DNA of 64,000 nt from Nocardia sp. NRRL S-836 (GTDB taxonomy: Bacteria; Actinomycetota; Actinomycetes; Mycobacteriales; Pseudonocardiaceae). Position 1 is the stretch's first letter; each line of letters starts with the position of its first letter. The notes under the pieces were generated by a model, which searched no databases, was not told the DNA's origin, and worked only from the letters and a program-made list of their open reading frames with translations. Below, piece by piece: positions 37,086 through 46,883 of the stretch. Position numbers and translations under genes: made by a program. The stretch spans positions 62,001 to 126,000 of the forward strand of contig NZ_LGDY01000092.1 of NCBI RefSeq assembly GCF_001279525.1, written 5' to 3'.

Positions 37086-39086
37086 CTAGTCGGTGACCCC
37101 GAGGCTTGCCAGGAACGGGACCGGGTCCGGGATGGGGAACCGGTCGGCCGCGAGCGCGCCCAGCGCCATGGTTTCCTTCATCCAGGGAACGCATTCATCC
37201 TGTTGGGCGATCTGCGCTGCGAGTATGTCGCCGCGCAGGTAGGCGACGTACCGCGCGCTGTAGCCGCCGACCGTGATGTGGCGCCAGGCCGGGAGCGGGT
37301 AGCGCAGCGGCACGGTCGTGCCACCCAGACCCGCATCGGCCAGGACACGGTCGGCGAAGGCCGCCAGGGCGTCGGCGGCGGGGATGTCGTCGGGCGCAAG
37401 GTCGTGCAAGGCCAGGTCGACCAGGGAGGCGGCGACGTCCTCCAGCAGCCGGACGCCGGCGCCGGGCCGGGTCTGGGCGAGGCGTGCGACGAGGGCGGCG
37501 GGGATGGGGTCGCCGGTGGCGTAGTGGCGGGCGTAGCCGGGCAGTACGGCGGGGTCCAAAGCCCAGTGCTCGAAGATCACGGAGAACACCTCGACGACGT
37601 CACGGGGCAGGCTGGCGTGCCCGGCGTCTCCGGGGTGGCGCACGTCGGAGAGCATGGCGTGGGTGACGTGGCCCATCTCGTGCCACAGCGTCGCGGCCTG
37701 CTCCGGCGACAGCAGCACCTCGTCGGCCGGGCCCACGCTGCTACCGGTGCCGGGAAGGTTGAGGCACAGGGCGACCACGGGCCTGCGACCGGTGCGGCCG
37801 GACTGGGCGACCAGCTCCGTGGTCCACGCGCCGCCGCGTTTGCCGGTGCGGCGGTGCAGGTCGACCAGAACCAGACCGAGGTGCCGCCCGGTGCTGTCGG
37901 TGGCCTGCCACACCCAGGCGTTCGGCACGTGCGGCCGCAGGTCGCGCCGTTCGTGGAAGTGGATGTCGAAGCGGCCGGCGATCAGGTCGGTGACGCCGGT
38001 GAGCACCGTGCCCAACGAGAGGTACTCGCGCGGGTCGCCCAGCCCGTCCCCGGCGGCGGTGGTGCTGGTGAGGCGGGCGGTCAGCAGCGGCCGGTCCCAG
38101 GGCTGCACCGGCCCGTCGGCGCGGAGGGCGGCGTCTTCGGCGGCGACCAGGCGGGCGGCCACCGGTGCGAGCGGGTGCAGCAGGTCGTGCACGGCCTGCA
38201 CCGATCCGGCGGTCTGCCGCGCGAGCACGAGCTCGGCGTGGGTCGCGCGGCCCAGCAGCCGGGCGTGGTGTGCCCGGACCCGCAGCAGGTCGACCATGTG
38301 CTGGCGGGTGTCGTGGTCGTCGCCGGTCGAGCAGCGGCTCACCGCGGCGTCGTAGACCCGGCGACGCAGGCCCTCGTCGTGCAGGCGGTCCAGGACGTCG
38401 GGCACGGACGTGCCCGGCTGGGTGATCAACCATCCGGCCAGCCCCCGGCTGTGGGCGGCCGTGGCGGCGTCGGCGATCTCAGCGTCGTCCAGGCCCGCGA
38501 GCCCGGCGCGGTCGGTGACGTGCACGGCGGCGGCCGCGAGCCCGCTGCCCAGGCGGCGTTCGATCTCGGCCTGCAGCCGGGCTTCCCGCCCGCGCAGCTC
38601 CCGCAGCGTCTCCCGCGCGTCGGCGGGCAGGTGCGCTCCGGCCAGCTGGAAGTCGTCATGCACCCGGTCGAGCAGCGCCAGGTCCTGGGCGTCCAGGCCG
38701 AGTTCGGCCCGGCGGCCGTGCAGATCGCCGACACGAGCGGCCAGGTCGGCGTCGAGCCACGCGGCGGCGTCCGCGTCGGCCAGCAGCGCCGAGATCGTCT
38801 TGTTGAGCTCGTCCCGCTCGGCGCTGCCCGCGGTCTTGAGCAGCACCGACCAGGCCTGCCGGATCGGCCACAGCAGGTCGTGTGCCCGCTCGATCTCCAC
38901 GACGTCGTCGAACACCGGCGGATGCGGAGCGTCCCGCACAGCGGCCAGCGCCGCGGCACGGATCTCGATCCCGGCCGTGACGGCCGCGCTGAGGTGCTGG
39001 TCGGTGATGCGGTCGAACGGCGGCCATCCCGAGAGCCAGGCGTCCGGGTAGGCGAATGGGTTGTCCTGGTCGAGCTGGAGCTGCAT
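37086..39086 (-). CDS. M3-family zinc metallopeptidase (Dcp/oligopeptidase type)
   Basis: 666 residues from ATG 39086. The zinc site HEMGH lies at residues 469-473 inside LWHEMGHVTHAML, and the C-terminal VGGYSARYVAYLRGDIL matches the substrate-binding Tyr block of M3A enzymes. There is no signal peptide, so it is a cytoplasmic peptidase for short peptides. It is divergent from the small gene at 39148 with a 61-bp gap. A stranded fragment of the same gene type occurs at 30102-30175. Confidence 0.9.
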   Translation of the reverse strand: MQLQLDQDNPFAYPDAWLSGWPPFDRITDQHLSAAVTAGIEIRAAALAAVRDAPHPPVFDDVVEIERAHDLLWPIRQAWSVLLKTAGSAERDELNKTISALLADADAAAWLDADLAARVGDLHGRRAELGLDAQDLALLDRVHDDFQLAGAHLPADARETLRELRGREARLQAEIERRLGSGLAAAAVHVTDRAGLAGLDDAEIADAATAAHSRGLAGWLITQPGTSVPDVLDRLHDEGLRRRVYDAAVSRCSTGDDHDTRQHMVDLLRVRAHHARLLGRATHAELVLARQTAGSVQAVHDLLHPLAPVAARLVAAEDAALRADGPVQPWDRPLLTARLTSTTAAGDGLGDPREYLSLGTVLTGVTDLIAGRFDIHFHERRDLRPHVPNAWVWQATDSTGRHLGLVLVDLHRRTGKRGGAWTTELVAQSGRTGRRPVVALCLNLPGTGSSVGPADEVLLSPEQAATLWHEMGHVTHAMLSDVRHPGDAGHASLPRDVVEVFSVIFEHWALDPAVLPGYARHYATGDPIPAALVARLAQTRPGAGVRLLEDVAASLVDLALHDLAPDDIPAADALAAFADRVLADAGLGGTTVPLRYPLPAWRHITVGGYSARYVAYLRGDILAAQIAQQDECVPWMKETMALGALAADRFPIPDPVPFLASLGVTD

Positions 39087-39147
39087 GTAGGTCGGTCTCC
39101 CTGCTTGTGGGTGCGCAGGACACCGGCGGCCCGCCGGTGCCCTGCGC

Positions 39148-39672
39148 GTGATCAGTCTTCGCTGGAGTGCCATTCCTCTGGTTGTGCCGCACCATGTGCT
39201 GGTGCACGAGCAACTCGCGGCGGCCCTTGCCGAGGCCGAGGCTCCGTTCCGGACCCTCGTCGACGACTCGGGTTGGGAGCACGCGAGTGTCGAGGGCCTC
39301 ATTCTCGACCTGGGCCGGTGGTGGGAGGCCGACTGCCACTCCCGGCTCGTCCCGCAGATCACCTTCAGCGTCGCCGCGAGCGAGGCGGCCAGGACGGCGA
39401 ACGGCGTGTACATCGAGGGCTACGTCTTGGTGGGCGGTCAGGTGAGGCCTGCCGCGTGGTGCGGCGCGGGCGAGAAGGTCGTGTACGGGCCACAGGCCGA
39501 CGCGTACCTCGGAGTACCGCTGTCACCGCGCTTCTGCAGGCGAGTGCAGCAGCGCAACGGCACGGCCGCCGTGCTGATGAGCAAAGACCCGAAGTTGTTG
39601 CCACTGCTCACACACGGGTTGCCGCCCGATGCGGTCCTTCCCGGCGGCCACCCAGGACCACGGCACTCCTAG
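39148..39672 (+). CDS. Hypothetical protein, 174 aa
   Basis: GTG 39148; a later start near 39181 is possible. Helical N-terminus (HEQLAAALAEAEAPFRTLVD), then strands (GVYIEGYVLVGGQ) and a basic C-terminal part. No family recognised. It is divergent from the M3 peptidase gene. Confidence 0.5.
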   Translation: MISLRWSAIPLVVPHHVLVHEQLAAALAEAEAPFRTLVDDSGWEHASVEGLILDLGRWWEADCHSRLVPQITFSVAASEAARTANGVYIEGYVLVGGQVRPAAWCGAGEKVVYGPQADAYLGVPLSPRFCRRVQQRNGTAAVLMSKDPKLLPLLTHGLPPDAVLPGGHPGPRHS

Positions 39673-39843
39673 GGTGAGGCGGACGTGCGCGCCTGGCCAG
39701 GGATGGAACAAGGCCCGGCGCGCCTGGGGGTGCGAGCCGGACCTTGTTGCGAGTATCGCACCGCCGGGCCAGGCGTTACGTGCGTTCGCCAGCGCGTGGG
39801 TGCTGATCAGGGTTGCGATGGATCACGCCATGCTCATGAGGTC

Positions 39844-40365
39844 TCACGGGAACCGTTCGCGCAGCCGGTACCCGCACGGCCAGGCCACGAACACCACGAG
39901 GTGGGCGCGGCCGGCGGGCCAGCGGGCGATGCCGTTCGCCCCGTTGAGGATGGCCAGCGTGCTCGCGGCCGACAGCGCGCCGATCTCGACCGGCATGCTC
40001 TGCGGGCAGGACTGCACGCCGCTGTAGAACCGGACGTGCACGCCCTGGTCGACGTTGCCGAACACGTTGGCCTGCCCGGACAGCTCCGCGCGCAGCGCCA
40101 CGGCGTTCGCCGCGTGGTCCGGGCCGGGCGCGGCCGCCAGCGGGATGCGGACCTGCCGCAGGTCACCGGCGTGCAGGTGCGCGCGGAGTTGCCCGAGCGC
40201 CCAGTCCTGTCCCGGTGTCCACTCCGGTGGTTGCCCGAGGTCATCGAGCCTGGCGGCCGGAGCGAGCCGCCACTGCGCGACCCGTTGCAGCGCCGGCGCC
40301 CAGCTCGCATGCGCACGCCAGGCCTGCGCTCTGCGCTCCGCGTGCTCGTCGTCCAGCCGGGTCAT
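39844..40365 (-). CDS. Hypothetical protein, 173 aa
   Basis: ATG 40365 (MTRLDDEHAERRAQ). A mixed alpha/beta protein (QVRIPLAAAPGPDHAANAVA, later SAASTLAILNGANGIARW). No catalytic motif recognised. It stands alone on the minus strand between two plus-strand genes. Confidence 0.6.
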   Translation of the reverse strand: MTRLDDEHAERRAQAWRAHASWAPALQRVAQWRLAPAARLDDLGQPPEWTPGQDWALGQLRAHLHAGDLRQVRIPLAAAPGPDHAANAVALRAELSGQANVFGNVDQGVHVRFYSGVQSCPQSMPVEIGALSAASTLAILNGANGIARWPAGRAHLVVFVAWPCGYRLRERFP

Positions 40366-40491
40366 GCGAGGCACGGTACGTCGCACCGGTCAGCGGGCGT
40401 CGAACTCCCGCAGTGCGGCAAGCACCTCGAACTGACGGCGTTCAGCCTCGAACCGCTGGAGCCGACACCGAGCCTGCGCAGCTACGAGGGC

Positions 40492-40704
40492 ATGGGGGAC
40501 GGGCAGGCCCGCTACGGCCGGGTCCGGGTCCTCAACGCCCACCGGCACCTGCGCAGGTATCCGCGGTACGTCGAGGAGCACCACGCCCGCGAACAGGAAC
40601 TCGCCCAGCTCGCCGACCAGCCCGCACCGCACCCCACCCGCCGGCAGCAACACCAGGTGAAAGCGTTCCTGGACGGGCTGCGTGACCTGACCCCCCGGTG
40701 GTGA
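40492..40704 (+). CDS. Possible small protein, 70 aa
   Basis: ATG 40492. Codon third positions in HAREQELAQLADQP and the following residues favour this strand, but an opposite-strand frame (40390-40653) is also open. Low confidence; no family recognised. Confidence 0.3.
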   Translation: MGDGQARYGRVRVLNAHRHLRRYPRYVEEHHAREQELAQLADQPAPHPTRRQQHQVKAFLDGLRDLTPRW

Positions 40705-40973
40705 TCACCGCGCGGTGAAGATCAGCGCCGGCGGGACCACCTCACCGCGTGGACTGGAACGGGGGACAGCTCGTCGTACCGTTCCCTGCGCGGCGAACGC
40801 CTCGTCGGCCGTCCAGCAGCGTGTCGCGCACCGGGATGCCCAGCCGCCGCATGTGCCCTGGTCCTCGTACCTGCGTGCCCGGACCCCACCCCCGGAACTC
40901 CGGCGTCAGCACCACCAGCGGCTCGTCCCCGCGCTCCCAGGCCGGTCTCGGATTGCTGTAGCCTCCTGAGGTC

Positions 40974-41002
40974 GTTCTCCCCGCCCACGCGGGGCTCTTC
41001 CG
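40974..41002. repeat. Single 29-bp sequence shaped like a type I-E CRISPR repeat
   Basis: The 29 bases have a 5' GTTCT, a CCCCGC-CCAC-GCGGGG hairpin and a 3' CTCTTCCG, the layout of actinobacterial type I-E repeats. I find no second copy about 61 bp away on either side, so this is not an array. It may be an orphan repeat, an anchor for the Cas8e homologue 5 kb away, or simply a terminator hairpin. Confidence 0.4.
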
Positions 41003-41082
41003 GACCGTGACCGAGCTCGTGTTGCACCCTCGATCACCTTGGGTCCGGCGCCGCCCACGCCTGAGCGAATGAGGACTCGCCC

Positions 41083-41472
41083 ATGCCCACGCCCAAGCCC
41101 GCCACGTACGCGGACGTCTCCCGGTATCGAGCTGGAGCGCGAGACCAGGCAGCGCGCTTGGCGCACACCGCACAGAGCCGGACGTGGCGGCGCGAACTCG
41201 CCGAGGTCCTGCTCGACGAGGGAGACCGGGAGGCGTTCCTGCGGATGCTGGAAGCGACAGCCGACATCGTGGCGGCGGCCGAGCAGATCGGTGTCACCGC
41301 CGGCCAGATCTACGGCCGGATGCGGTGGGACGCGCCGTTCCGCGACGCCGTCGATGAGATGCTGGCCAAGGTCTGCCGCGCGAAGAAGTTCGACCGTTGC
41401 GGCTCCGCTGTCGGCTACAAGCGCGGCGGCCGGTGCCGGGCCTGCAAAACCGCGCATCACTCACCTCGCTAG
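41083..41472 (+). CDS. Small HTH-like protein with C-terminal Cys pair
   Basis: ATG 41083, 129 residues. The middle contains an HTH-like pattern (IVAAAEQIGVTAGQIYGRM). The C-terminus has a Cys at FDRCG and CRACK, resembling the short zinc knuckles of element-borne DNA-binding proteins. It follows the CRISPR-repeat-like hairpin by 80 bp. Confidence 0.6.
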   Translation: MPTPKPATYADVSRYRAGARDQAARLAHTAQSRTWRRELAEVLLDEGDREAFLRMLEATADIVAAAEQIGVTAGQIYGRMRWDAPFRDAVDEMLAKVCRAKKFDRCGSAVGYKRGGRCRACKTAHHSPR

Positions 41473-41527
41473 CACGCCGCGATCCAGCCACGGCCACCCT
41501 GCCGTCCGGGATCGGGCTACTGCGGTG

Positions 41528-43012
41528 TCACGCTGCCGAGGTCTTCAGCACGCGGTCGATCCGGTGCCGCAGTTCGGCGACGTCGGCGCGGTCGGCGTGG
41601 GCTGCCGCCTGGGTGTGCAGCTGGCGCAGCCGCTTGTGGGCGCGGGGGATGCGCAGTTCGGCGATCGCGTCGACCGCGCTCAGGCCGGCGTCGACGGCGC
41701 CCTCGATGTCGCCGACGCGGAACCGGTTGGCGCTCAGGCCGGGGAGGTTGACGGCGGCGGAGCGGCTGTAGTCGGTGCCGTATGTGTCGACGGCGGCCGC
41801 GAGGTGCTCGGCGGCCTCGGCCGCGGTGGCGGCGGCGGTCGTGTCCGCGGCGGTGCTGGTGGCGAGCAGGTGCAGAGCGTGGCCGTGCTGGGCGTGGATC
41901 TCGGCGGGCCCCAGGTGCGAGGCCCACGGGGGAGCGGCGGCGGGGTCGAGGTCGGTGTAGGTCTGCACCCCCTTGTCCAGGGCGCGGAGCATCGCGTCGC
42001 GGTGGCCGAGGCTGGCGTGGCACCACGCCATGATCATGTCGATGTAGGCACGGGTGCCGGGGCTGACCGGGTACCGGTGCGTCGTGGCCTGGGCCGCGGC
42101 GAGCTGGACCAGGTACAGCGCGTCCTTCGGCTTGTCCAGGTGCAGCGCCTGGTGGGCGCCGTCGAGCAGCACGGTGACCACCAGGTCGGCGCTGCGCGGG
42201 TCCTCCACGCCCTCGGCGCACTGCAGCGCGTCCCGCCACAGAGCGCGGGCGGGGCCGTGCTGCTCGACGTCGTAGTGCATCCAGGCGGTGGTGCCGGCCA
42301 GGTCGGCGACGGCCAGGCGCAGCGCGTGCGCGTGCGGGCCGGTGGCCTCGTGCGCCTGGGCGAGGGACTGCCGGACCTGGACGGTGGCGGCGGCGCGGGA
42401 CCTCGCGCCCCCGAAGCGGTAGGCCTGCGAGCGGTAGTAGCGGGTCGCCCGCTGCACAGCCAGGACGTCGTCGGGACCGACATCTCCCGCGGCGGCGGCA
42501 GCGACGGCGGCGGGCGGCGTGCCCGGGGCGTCGCCGAGGGACAGACCGGCCACGATCGCGGGCGCCGCGGCCAGAAAGCTCCGGCGGTCCATCGACCCCA
42601 CCTCCGCATCCTCCTCGCCCGCGGGCGAGGGCTCTGTGCCGATCCCGACCAGGTAGGGCGCGATACCCAGCGTATTCACGACCCGGACGAGGTCATCGGC
42701 GCGCTTTAGCGGCCTGTGACCGCTCTCGATCGCCGACACCTTCGGCTGGGACATCTCCAGGATCTCCGCGAGGTCGTCCTGAGTCAGCCCCCCATGCGGG
42801 TGGTCGAAGTCCCGTATGGCGCGGAACACCGCGCCGAAGTCGCGCTCGGCCAGGTGCGCGCGCAGCTCAGGGCGGTGGTAGAAGCGCGAGTCGGGCAGTC
42901 CACGGATCTGCCCCACCGTCCGGATCGTCCGGGCGCAGGGGTCGCACAAGGTGCCGATGTGGTGGGCGCGCAGCCGGGCGTCGCACCGATGGCACTGCGG
43001 CTGCCCCTGCAC
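41528..43012 (-). CDS. XRE-family regulator with zinc ribbon and TPR-like domain
   Basis: 494 residues. An N-terminal CHRC...CDPC ribbon (residues 8-29) precedes a Cro/C1 HTH at about 75-125 (TQDDLAEILEMSQPKVSAIE). A linker with MDRRSFLAAAPAIVAGL follows, then about 300 residues of TPR-like helices. The added ribbon is unusual for this architecture. Likely a cytoplasmic transcriptional regulator. Confidence 0.8.
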   Translation of the reverse strand: MQGQPQCHRCDARLRAHHIGTLCDPCARTIRTVGQIRGLPDSRFYHRPELRAHLAERDFGAVFRAIRDFDHPHGGLTQDDLAEILEMSQPKVSAIESGHRPLKRADDLVRVVNTLGIAPYLVGIGTEPSPAGEEDAEVGSMDRRSFLAAAPAIVAGLSLGDAPGTPPAAVAAAAAGDVGPDDVLAVQRATRYYRSQAYRFGGARSRAAATVQVRQSLAQAHEATGPHAHALRLAVADLAGTTAWMHYDVEQHGPARALWRDALQCAEGVEDPRSADLVVTVLLDGAHQALHLDKPKDALYLVQLAAAQATTHRYPVSPGTRAYIDMIMAWCHASLGHRDAMLRALDKGVQTYTDLDPAAAPPWASHLGPAEIHAQHGHALHLLATSTAADTTAAATAAEAAEHLAAAVDTYGTDYSRSAAVNLPGLSANRFRVGDIEGAVDAGLSAVDAIAELRIPRAHKRLRQLHTQAAAHADRADVAELRHRIDRVLKTSAA

Positions 43013-43541
43013 GGCCCCCGGACCTCATTAGCGCGTCATGCGGTTGACGATGTCGCCGGAAGCGTAGCGAGCGATCCCCGCACGTGTGAGTTCGTTCACC
43101 ATTCCGGGTGTATGGCGGTTTTCGTCAACGGATTCCGCGCCTGGATCATGCCTGTATCCGAAACATTTTCGCGCTTTATTCGGAAGTGCATGTCGGCGTG
43201 AATGGTCTCGGTCCTCCGGTTGCGCCACCGTGTCCGGTCATGATCTTCAACGCCGCCGGCCTGCCGCGCCACGTCCGACGCGGCAGCTCACACGGTGTCC
43301 GGATCGCCCGCCGGACCGGGGAGCCTCATGCACTCCGGCGGGGCGCGCGGGCCACCCGGCGGCAGACGCGTTCCGGTTGTCCGCGTCACCGTGCGCCGGT
43401 GTCCGGCGACGCGACCTGAGAAATTCGCGCTAATGCGGAATTCCGCTCGCAGCCGGCTCGCCGGTGGATTTCGCGACGGCACCGGCTCCGGAACGCGCGT
43501 ACCGCGAATCCCGTTTACTGCTCCGATCGAATGAGGACCTC
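43013..43541. other. Intergenic region between divergent genes
   Basis: About 530 bp, in part AT-richer than its neighbours (43040-43200). Several short open frames exist but none has convincing codon bias. It likely holds promoters for both flanking genes. Confidence 0.4.
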
Positions 43542-44854
43542 GTGACCGAATCCCCAACCACGGCCGCACAGCGGCTGGCCGGCCAGCACGACCTGATCCC
43601 GGGTGGCGAGCTGAGCGTGGGGGTGACCGCGGCGCTGCTCGGCGACCCCGACGCGCCCGCCGCGGCCGAAGAGGCACTGGCCGCCCAGGTCGCGGCCGGG
43701 CTGCTCGTCCCGGCCGCCGCCGGCGCGGACGACGACCCGGCGTTGCCGGGGGCACCGGCACCCCGGTACCGCCGGGCCCGGCAGGACCAGCAGGTGCTCC
43801 CGGACGCCCGGCGCCCGCGCGATGAACCTGAGCGGGAGGCAGTGGACCGGGTGCTCTGGCACCTGCTGCTGCACGCCACCGGCGCGGCCGAGGCCCTGGC
43901 CCCGGCAAACACCGGCCGTTCGGCGACGAGCTCGCACCACTGCCGCAGTTCGACGACGAGACCGCGGCGATGAGGTGGTTCGCCCTCGAAGGTGACATGG
44001 TGCTGGCCGCGCAACGGCACGCGTGGGAGCTGGGCATGACGACGTGCGCGGCGCAGTTCGGGGTCGCCTGCTGGCCCTGGCTGCGGATCGCGGGGCGCTA
44101 CGAGGACCAGCTCGCCGTGCAGCGCCTGGCGGCCGAGGCCGCGGGACGGCTCGACCACCTCGCCGCCAGCGCCGCCCACTCCCGTGTGGCGTGGTCGCTC
44201 AACGCGTTGAACCGGCCCGAGGACGCCCTCGGCGTCCTGGTGCGGGCGATGGAGGTGGCCGAGCGGCACGACGACGACTGGTCCCGGGCCACCGCGCTGG
44301 GCACCCGTGCTCGCAGCCATCGCGCCCTGGGCCACGTCGAGAAGGCGTTGGCCGATCTCCACACCGCGCTCAACATCGACAAGCAGCGGCTGGTCACCGC
44401 CCCCGACGGCACCCGGACCGTCCCGTACACCGCGCTCGGGCTGCGCTGGATGGCGATCGCCGAGACCCAGCTCCACCCCCGCATCGGCGACGGGACGGAG
44501 GCGCTGCGCGCCGCCGACCACGCGCTCGCGGCGCTGACCCGCGACCCGCACCGGCGGCGGCGGGAGACGCTGCGCGCGCACCTGCTGCGCGGCTGCGCGC
44601 TCACCGCCGCGGGCAGGCCCGGCGACGCGGTCGAGGCACTGCGCACCGCCGAGGAACTGGTCGACCCGGCCACCGGCGCCTACTACCAGGCCGCGATCAA
44701 GCACCACCTGGGCGACGCCCTCGCGCTGCTGCACGAAGGCGACCAGGCCGAGGTCGAGCACCGGGCCGCGGTCGAGCACCGGGCCGCGGTCGACCTCTAC
44801 CGGGTCGCTGGCCGGGACGACCTCGCCGGGCAACTGCAGCAACGCCTGCACTGA
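43542..44854 (+). pseudogene. STAND/AfsR-like winged-helix plus TPR protein, frameshifted
   Basis: GTG 43542 opens a frame encoding the winged-helix region that follows an NB-ARC domain (AVDRVLWHLLLHATGAAEAL). At about 43905 the family-like sequence moves to the next frame (RPFGDELAPLPQFDDETAAM) and continues as TPR repeats to 44854. The first frame runs on to TGA 43973, which overlaps an ATG at 43970 (ATGA), so two coupled ORFs are formally possible. Homology continuity across the shift favours a one-base frameshift. No NTPase domain is present, so the gene is also 5' truncated or naturally short. Confidence 0.7.
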
Positions 44855-44889
44855 TCCGTCACCCCCTTCGCGCGCACGAGGAGATCTCG

Positions 44890-45420
44890 ATGACCACCGC
44901 AGGGCCCGACCGTCCCGGCCCGATGCGGCCGGGTGCCGCGCGCACCGGCCGCCGCCCGGACCGCGCGGTGGCACGCCGCCGCGTGCTGGCGGGCGTGGCG
45001 CGCGGGACGTCGTGTCTGCTCGGTGTCATCGCCGTGGCGGTTCTGTGCTGGACCGTCGAGGTGGCGGCGGCGCTGCCCGCCCGGCTCGTCGCCGATGCGC
45101 CGTGGCCGCTGACCCGGTCGATGGCGGCGCTCGCGGGGGTGCTGGCCGTGGTGCACCTGCGCGGGCTCGGCGGCAGGTGGGCGTGGTGGTCACGGCTGGC
45201 GCTGTGGTTGACCGCGATGGCCGCGGGCGTCGAGCTGCTTCTGCGCGGATGGCACGTCCTGGGCGCCCTCGCCGTCGTGGTGGCCGCGGCCTCGGTGATG
45301 GACGTGGCCGCGCTGGCCGTCGATCCCGCACGGCTGTTCCACCACACCGAGCGCCCGCGCGACAAGGTGACCGGCTCCACGCCGCCGCACGCCACAACCT
45401 CCTCCTGTGCGGCGCCGTAG
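44890..45420 (+). CDS. Membrane protein, 176 aa
   Basis: ATG 44890 after GAGGAG. A basic N-terminus (RRPDRAVARRRV) is followed by about four hydrophobic segments (LLGVIAVAVLCW, MAALAGVLAVV, LALWLTAMAAGV, LGALAVVVAAAS) and a polar tail. No family recognised; it may be an integral membrane partner of the neighbouring genes. Confidence 0.65.
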   Translation: MTTAGPDRPGPMRPGAARTGRRPDRAVARRRVLAGVARGTSCLLGVIAVAVLCWTVEVAAALPARLVADAPWPLTRSMAALAGVLAVVHLRGLGGRWAWWSRLALWLTAMAAGVELLLRGWHVLGALAVVVAAASVMDVAALAVDPARLFHHTERPRDKVTGSTPPHATTSSCAAP

Positions 45421-45576
45421 CCGCTCCCGTGAGGTCCGCGCCCCCGTAGCCCCGCGGGGGAGACAGGCGCACCGGAACCGCCGCAGTGCGCGTTCGACTC
45501 CCGCCGAGGCCACGACGTCGAGCAACCCGCCCTTCTCCCACCTGCCCACATCACCGATTGAAGCGAGGAAAGCCAG

Positions 45577-45945
45577 ATGCGCACCAACTCCCGCCGCGTG
45601 CTGTCAGCGCTGGCCGAGCACCCGGACCGGGGGCTGTACGGGTTGGAGATCGCCGAGGCCACCGGCGGTGTCGGCACCGGCGGCCTGCTACCCGGCACGA
45701 CGTACCCCATCCTGATCCGCCTCCGCCGCAAGGGATGGATCACCGGCCGGGCTGTTGCCGGGCCCGATCCGGCCGCGCCGCCCCGTTACTACTTCCGCAT
45801 CACCGCGGCCGGGTTGACCGAGGCGTCGCGGGTCCTGCAAGCCGACGCCGCACGCCGCCGGCACGCCACCGCATGGTCGCGCCGGATGCCGGTCCTGGCC
45901 CGCGTGATCTCGGCCCTGCGGGTCGGCGGGGCGGGAGCGCGGTGA
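45577..45945 (+). CDS. PadR-like transcriptional regulator
   Basis: ATG 45577 with GAGGAAAG upstream. 122 residues with a winged HTH: LYGLEIAEATG, then PGTTYPILIRLRRKGWI and a wing (RYYFRITAAG). Such regulators repress nearby operons. It is coupled through GTGA to the methyltransferase gene. Confidence 0.8.
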   Translation: MRTNSRRVLSALAEHPDRGLYGLEIAEATGGVGTGGLLPGTTYPILIRLRRKGWITGRAVAGPDPAAPPRYYFRITAAGLTEASRVLQADAARRRHATAWSRRMPVLARVISALRVGGAGAR

Positions 45946-46883
45946 ACGCCGGTGCCGCCTGCGCGGACCGTGCCGCGCCGGACGTCGCCGCGGCCGAGGA
46001 CCAGTGGTACCCAGAGCACTACAGCGGCACCTGGTACACCCGCCTCGCCACGATCGCCGACGGTGCCGCGTTTCCCGGGCGCGCGGTCGACTACCTGCTC
46101 GACGGCCACCTCCACGCGCCGGGCGATCGTGCCGCCGCCCGGCGGTGGCTCGCGGTCAACCCCCAGGCGACCCAGGCGGTGCTGGCGCTGCGCAATTTCC
46201 TTCGCCGCGCGATGGAGGACGCGCTCGACCGCGGCGTCATCGACTTCGTCGACCTCGCCACCGGCGCCGATGTCATCGGCGCACCCGACGCGATGCTGCG
46301 CACCTCGCCGTGGGCCAGGATCAGCTACGTCTGCCCCGACGCCCTCGCGTTCGCCATCGCCCGAGCAGAGGGCCTGGCCGCGCGGCACCACGCGGTGGCC
46401 GCCGACCCCCTCACCCCGGTAGCGGCCTGGACCCAGCTGCTGATCGACTGGCGGGGCCGGCGGAGCACACCGGTGGCGCTGCTGGCCGTGGGCCTGACCG
46501 AACTGCTCGCCGACCCCGCCACCGATCTCGCCGCGGTGCTGGGCGCCTGGAGGGGTGTCGTCCCGCAGGGCTCCCTGCTGGTGCTCTCCGGCCCGCTCGG
46601 CGACGCCGTCCGCCCCGGACCCGACCCCGAACACGAACTGGAGCGGACCGTCGAGCAGGCGGGCTGGACGGTGCTGGGTGCGGTGGAACGCGCGCAGTCC
46701 TGGCAGCCCGGCGACCGGTGGGGCGACGTGCCCGCCGAGGTCCCCGCGCCCGCGGTGTGCCTGGCCCTCAGCACCCGGCCCGTCCCACCGGTCCTGTGGC
46801 GACCCCCACGCGCACAGCCGCTGACCATCCCGCGCACCGCCCCCACCACGACCTCGTCCGAGACCGTCGGAGACATCCCGTGA
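45942..46883 (+). CDS. DUF574-type S-adenosyl methyltransferase, divergent
   Basis: GTG 45942 overlaps the PadR stop. The family block RAVDYLLDGHLHAPGDRAAA near residue 47 is clear. The SAM-binding motif is altered: DLATGAD stands where DUF574 relatives have D-(I/L)-G-(T/S)-G, and the usual NVHE segment is absent. It may bind SAM weakly or not at all. It starts an overlapping chain with the 32-aa ORF and the XRE gene. Substrate unknown. Confidence 0.75.
   Translation: MNAGAACADRAAPDVAAAEDQWYPEHYSGTWYTRLATIADGAAFPGRAVDYLLDGHLHAPGDRAAARRWLAVNPQATQAVLALRNFLRRAMEDALDRGVIDFVDLATGADVIGAPDAMLRTSPWARISYVCPDALAFAIARAEGLAARHHAVAADPLTPVAAWTQLLIDWRGRRSTPVALLAVGLTELLADPATDLAAVLGAWRGVVPQGSLLVLSGPLGDAVRPGPDPEHELERTVEQAGWTVLGAVERAQSWQPGDRWGDVPAEVPAPAVCLALSTRPVPPVLWRPPRAQPLTIPRTAPTTTSSETVGDIP

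Noticed and set aside
37203..39677. 824-codon open frame on the plus strand
   Set aside because: Antisense of the M3 peptidase gene, which has HEMGH and the family C-terminal block.
40900..41100. CRISPR array
   Set aside because: Only one repeat-like unit is present; no second copy at the expected ~61-bp spacing, so no array is called.
43430..44974. 514-codon open frame on the minus strand
   Set aside because: Shadow of the TPR part of the STAND-type gene; no domain and low-complexity composition.
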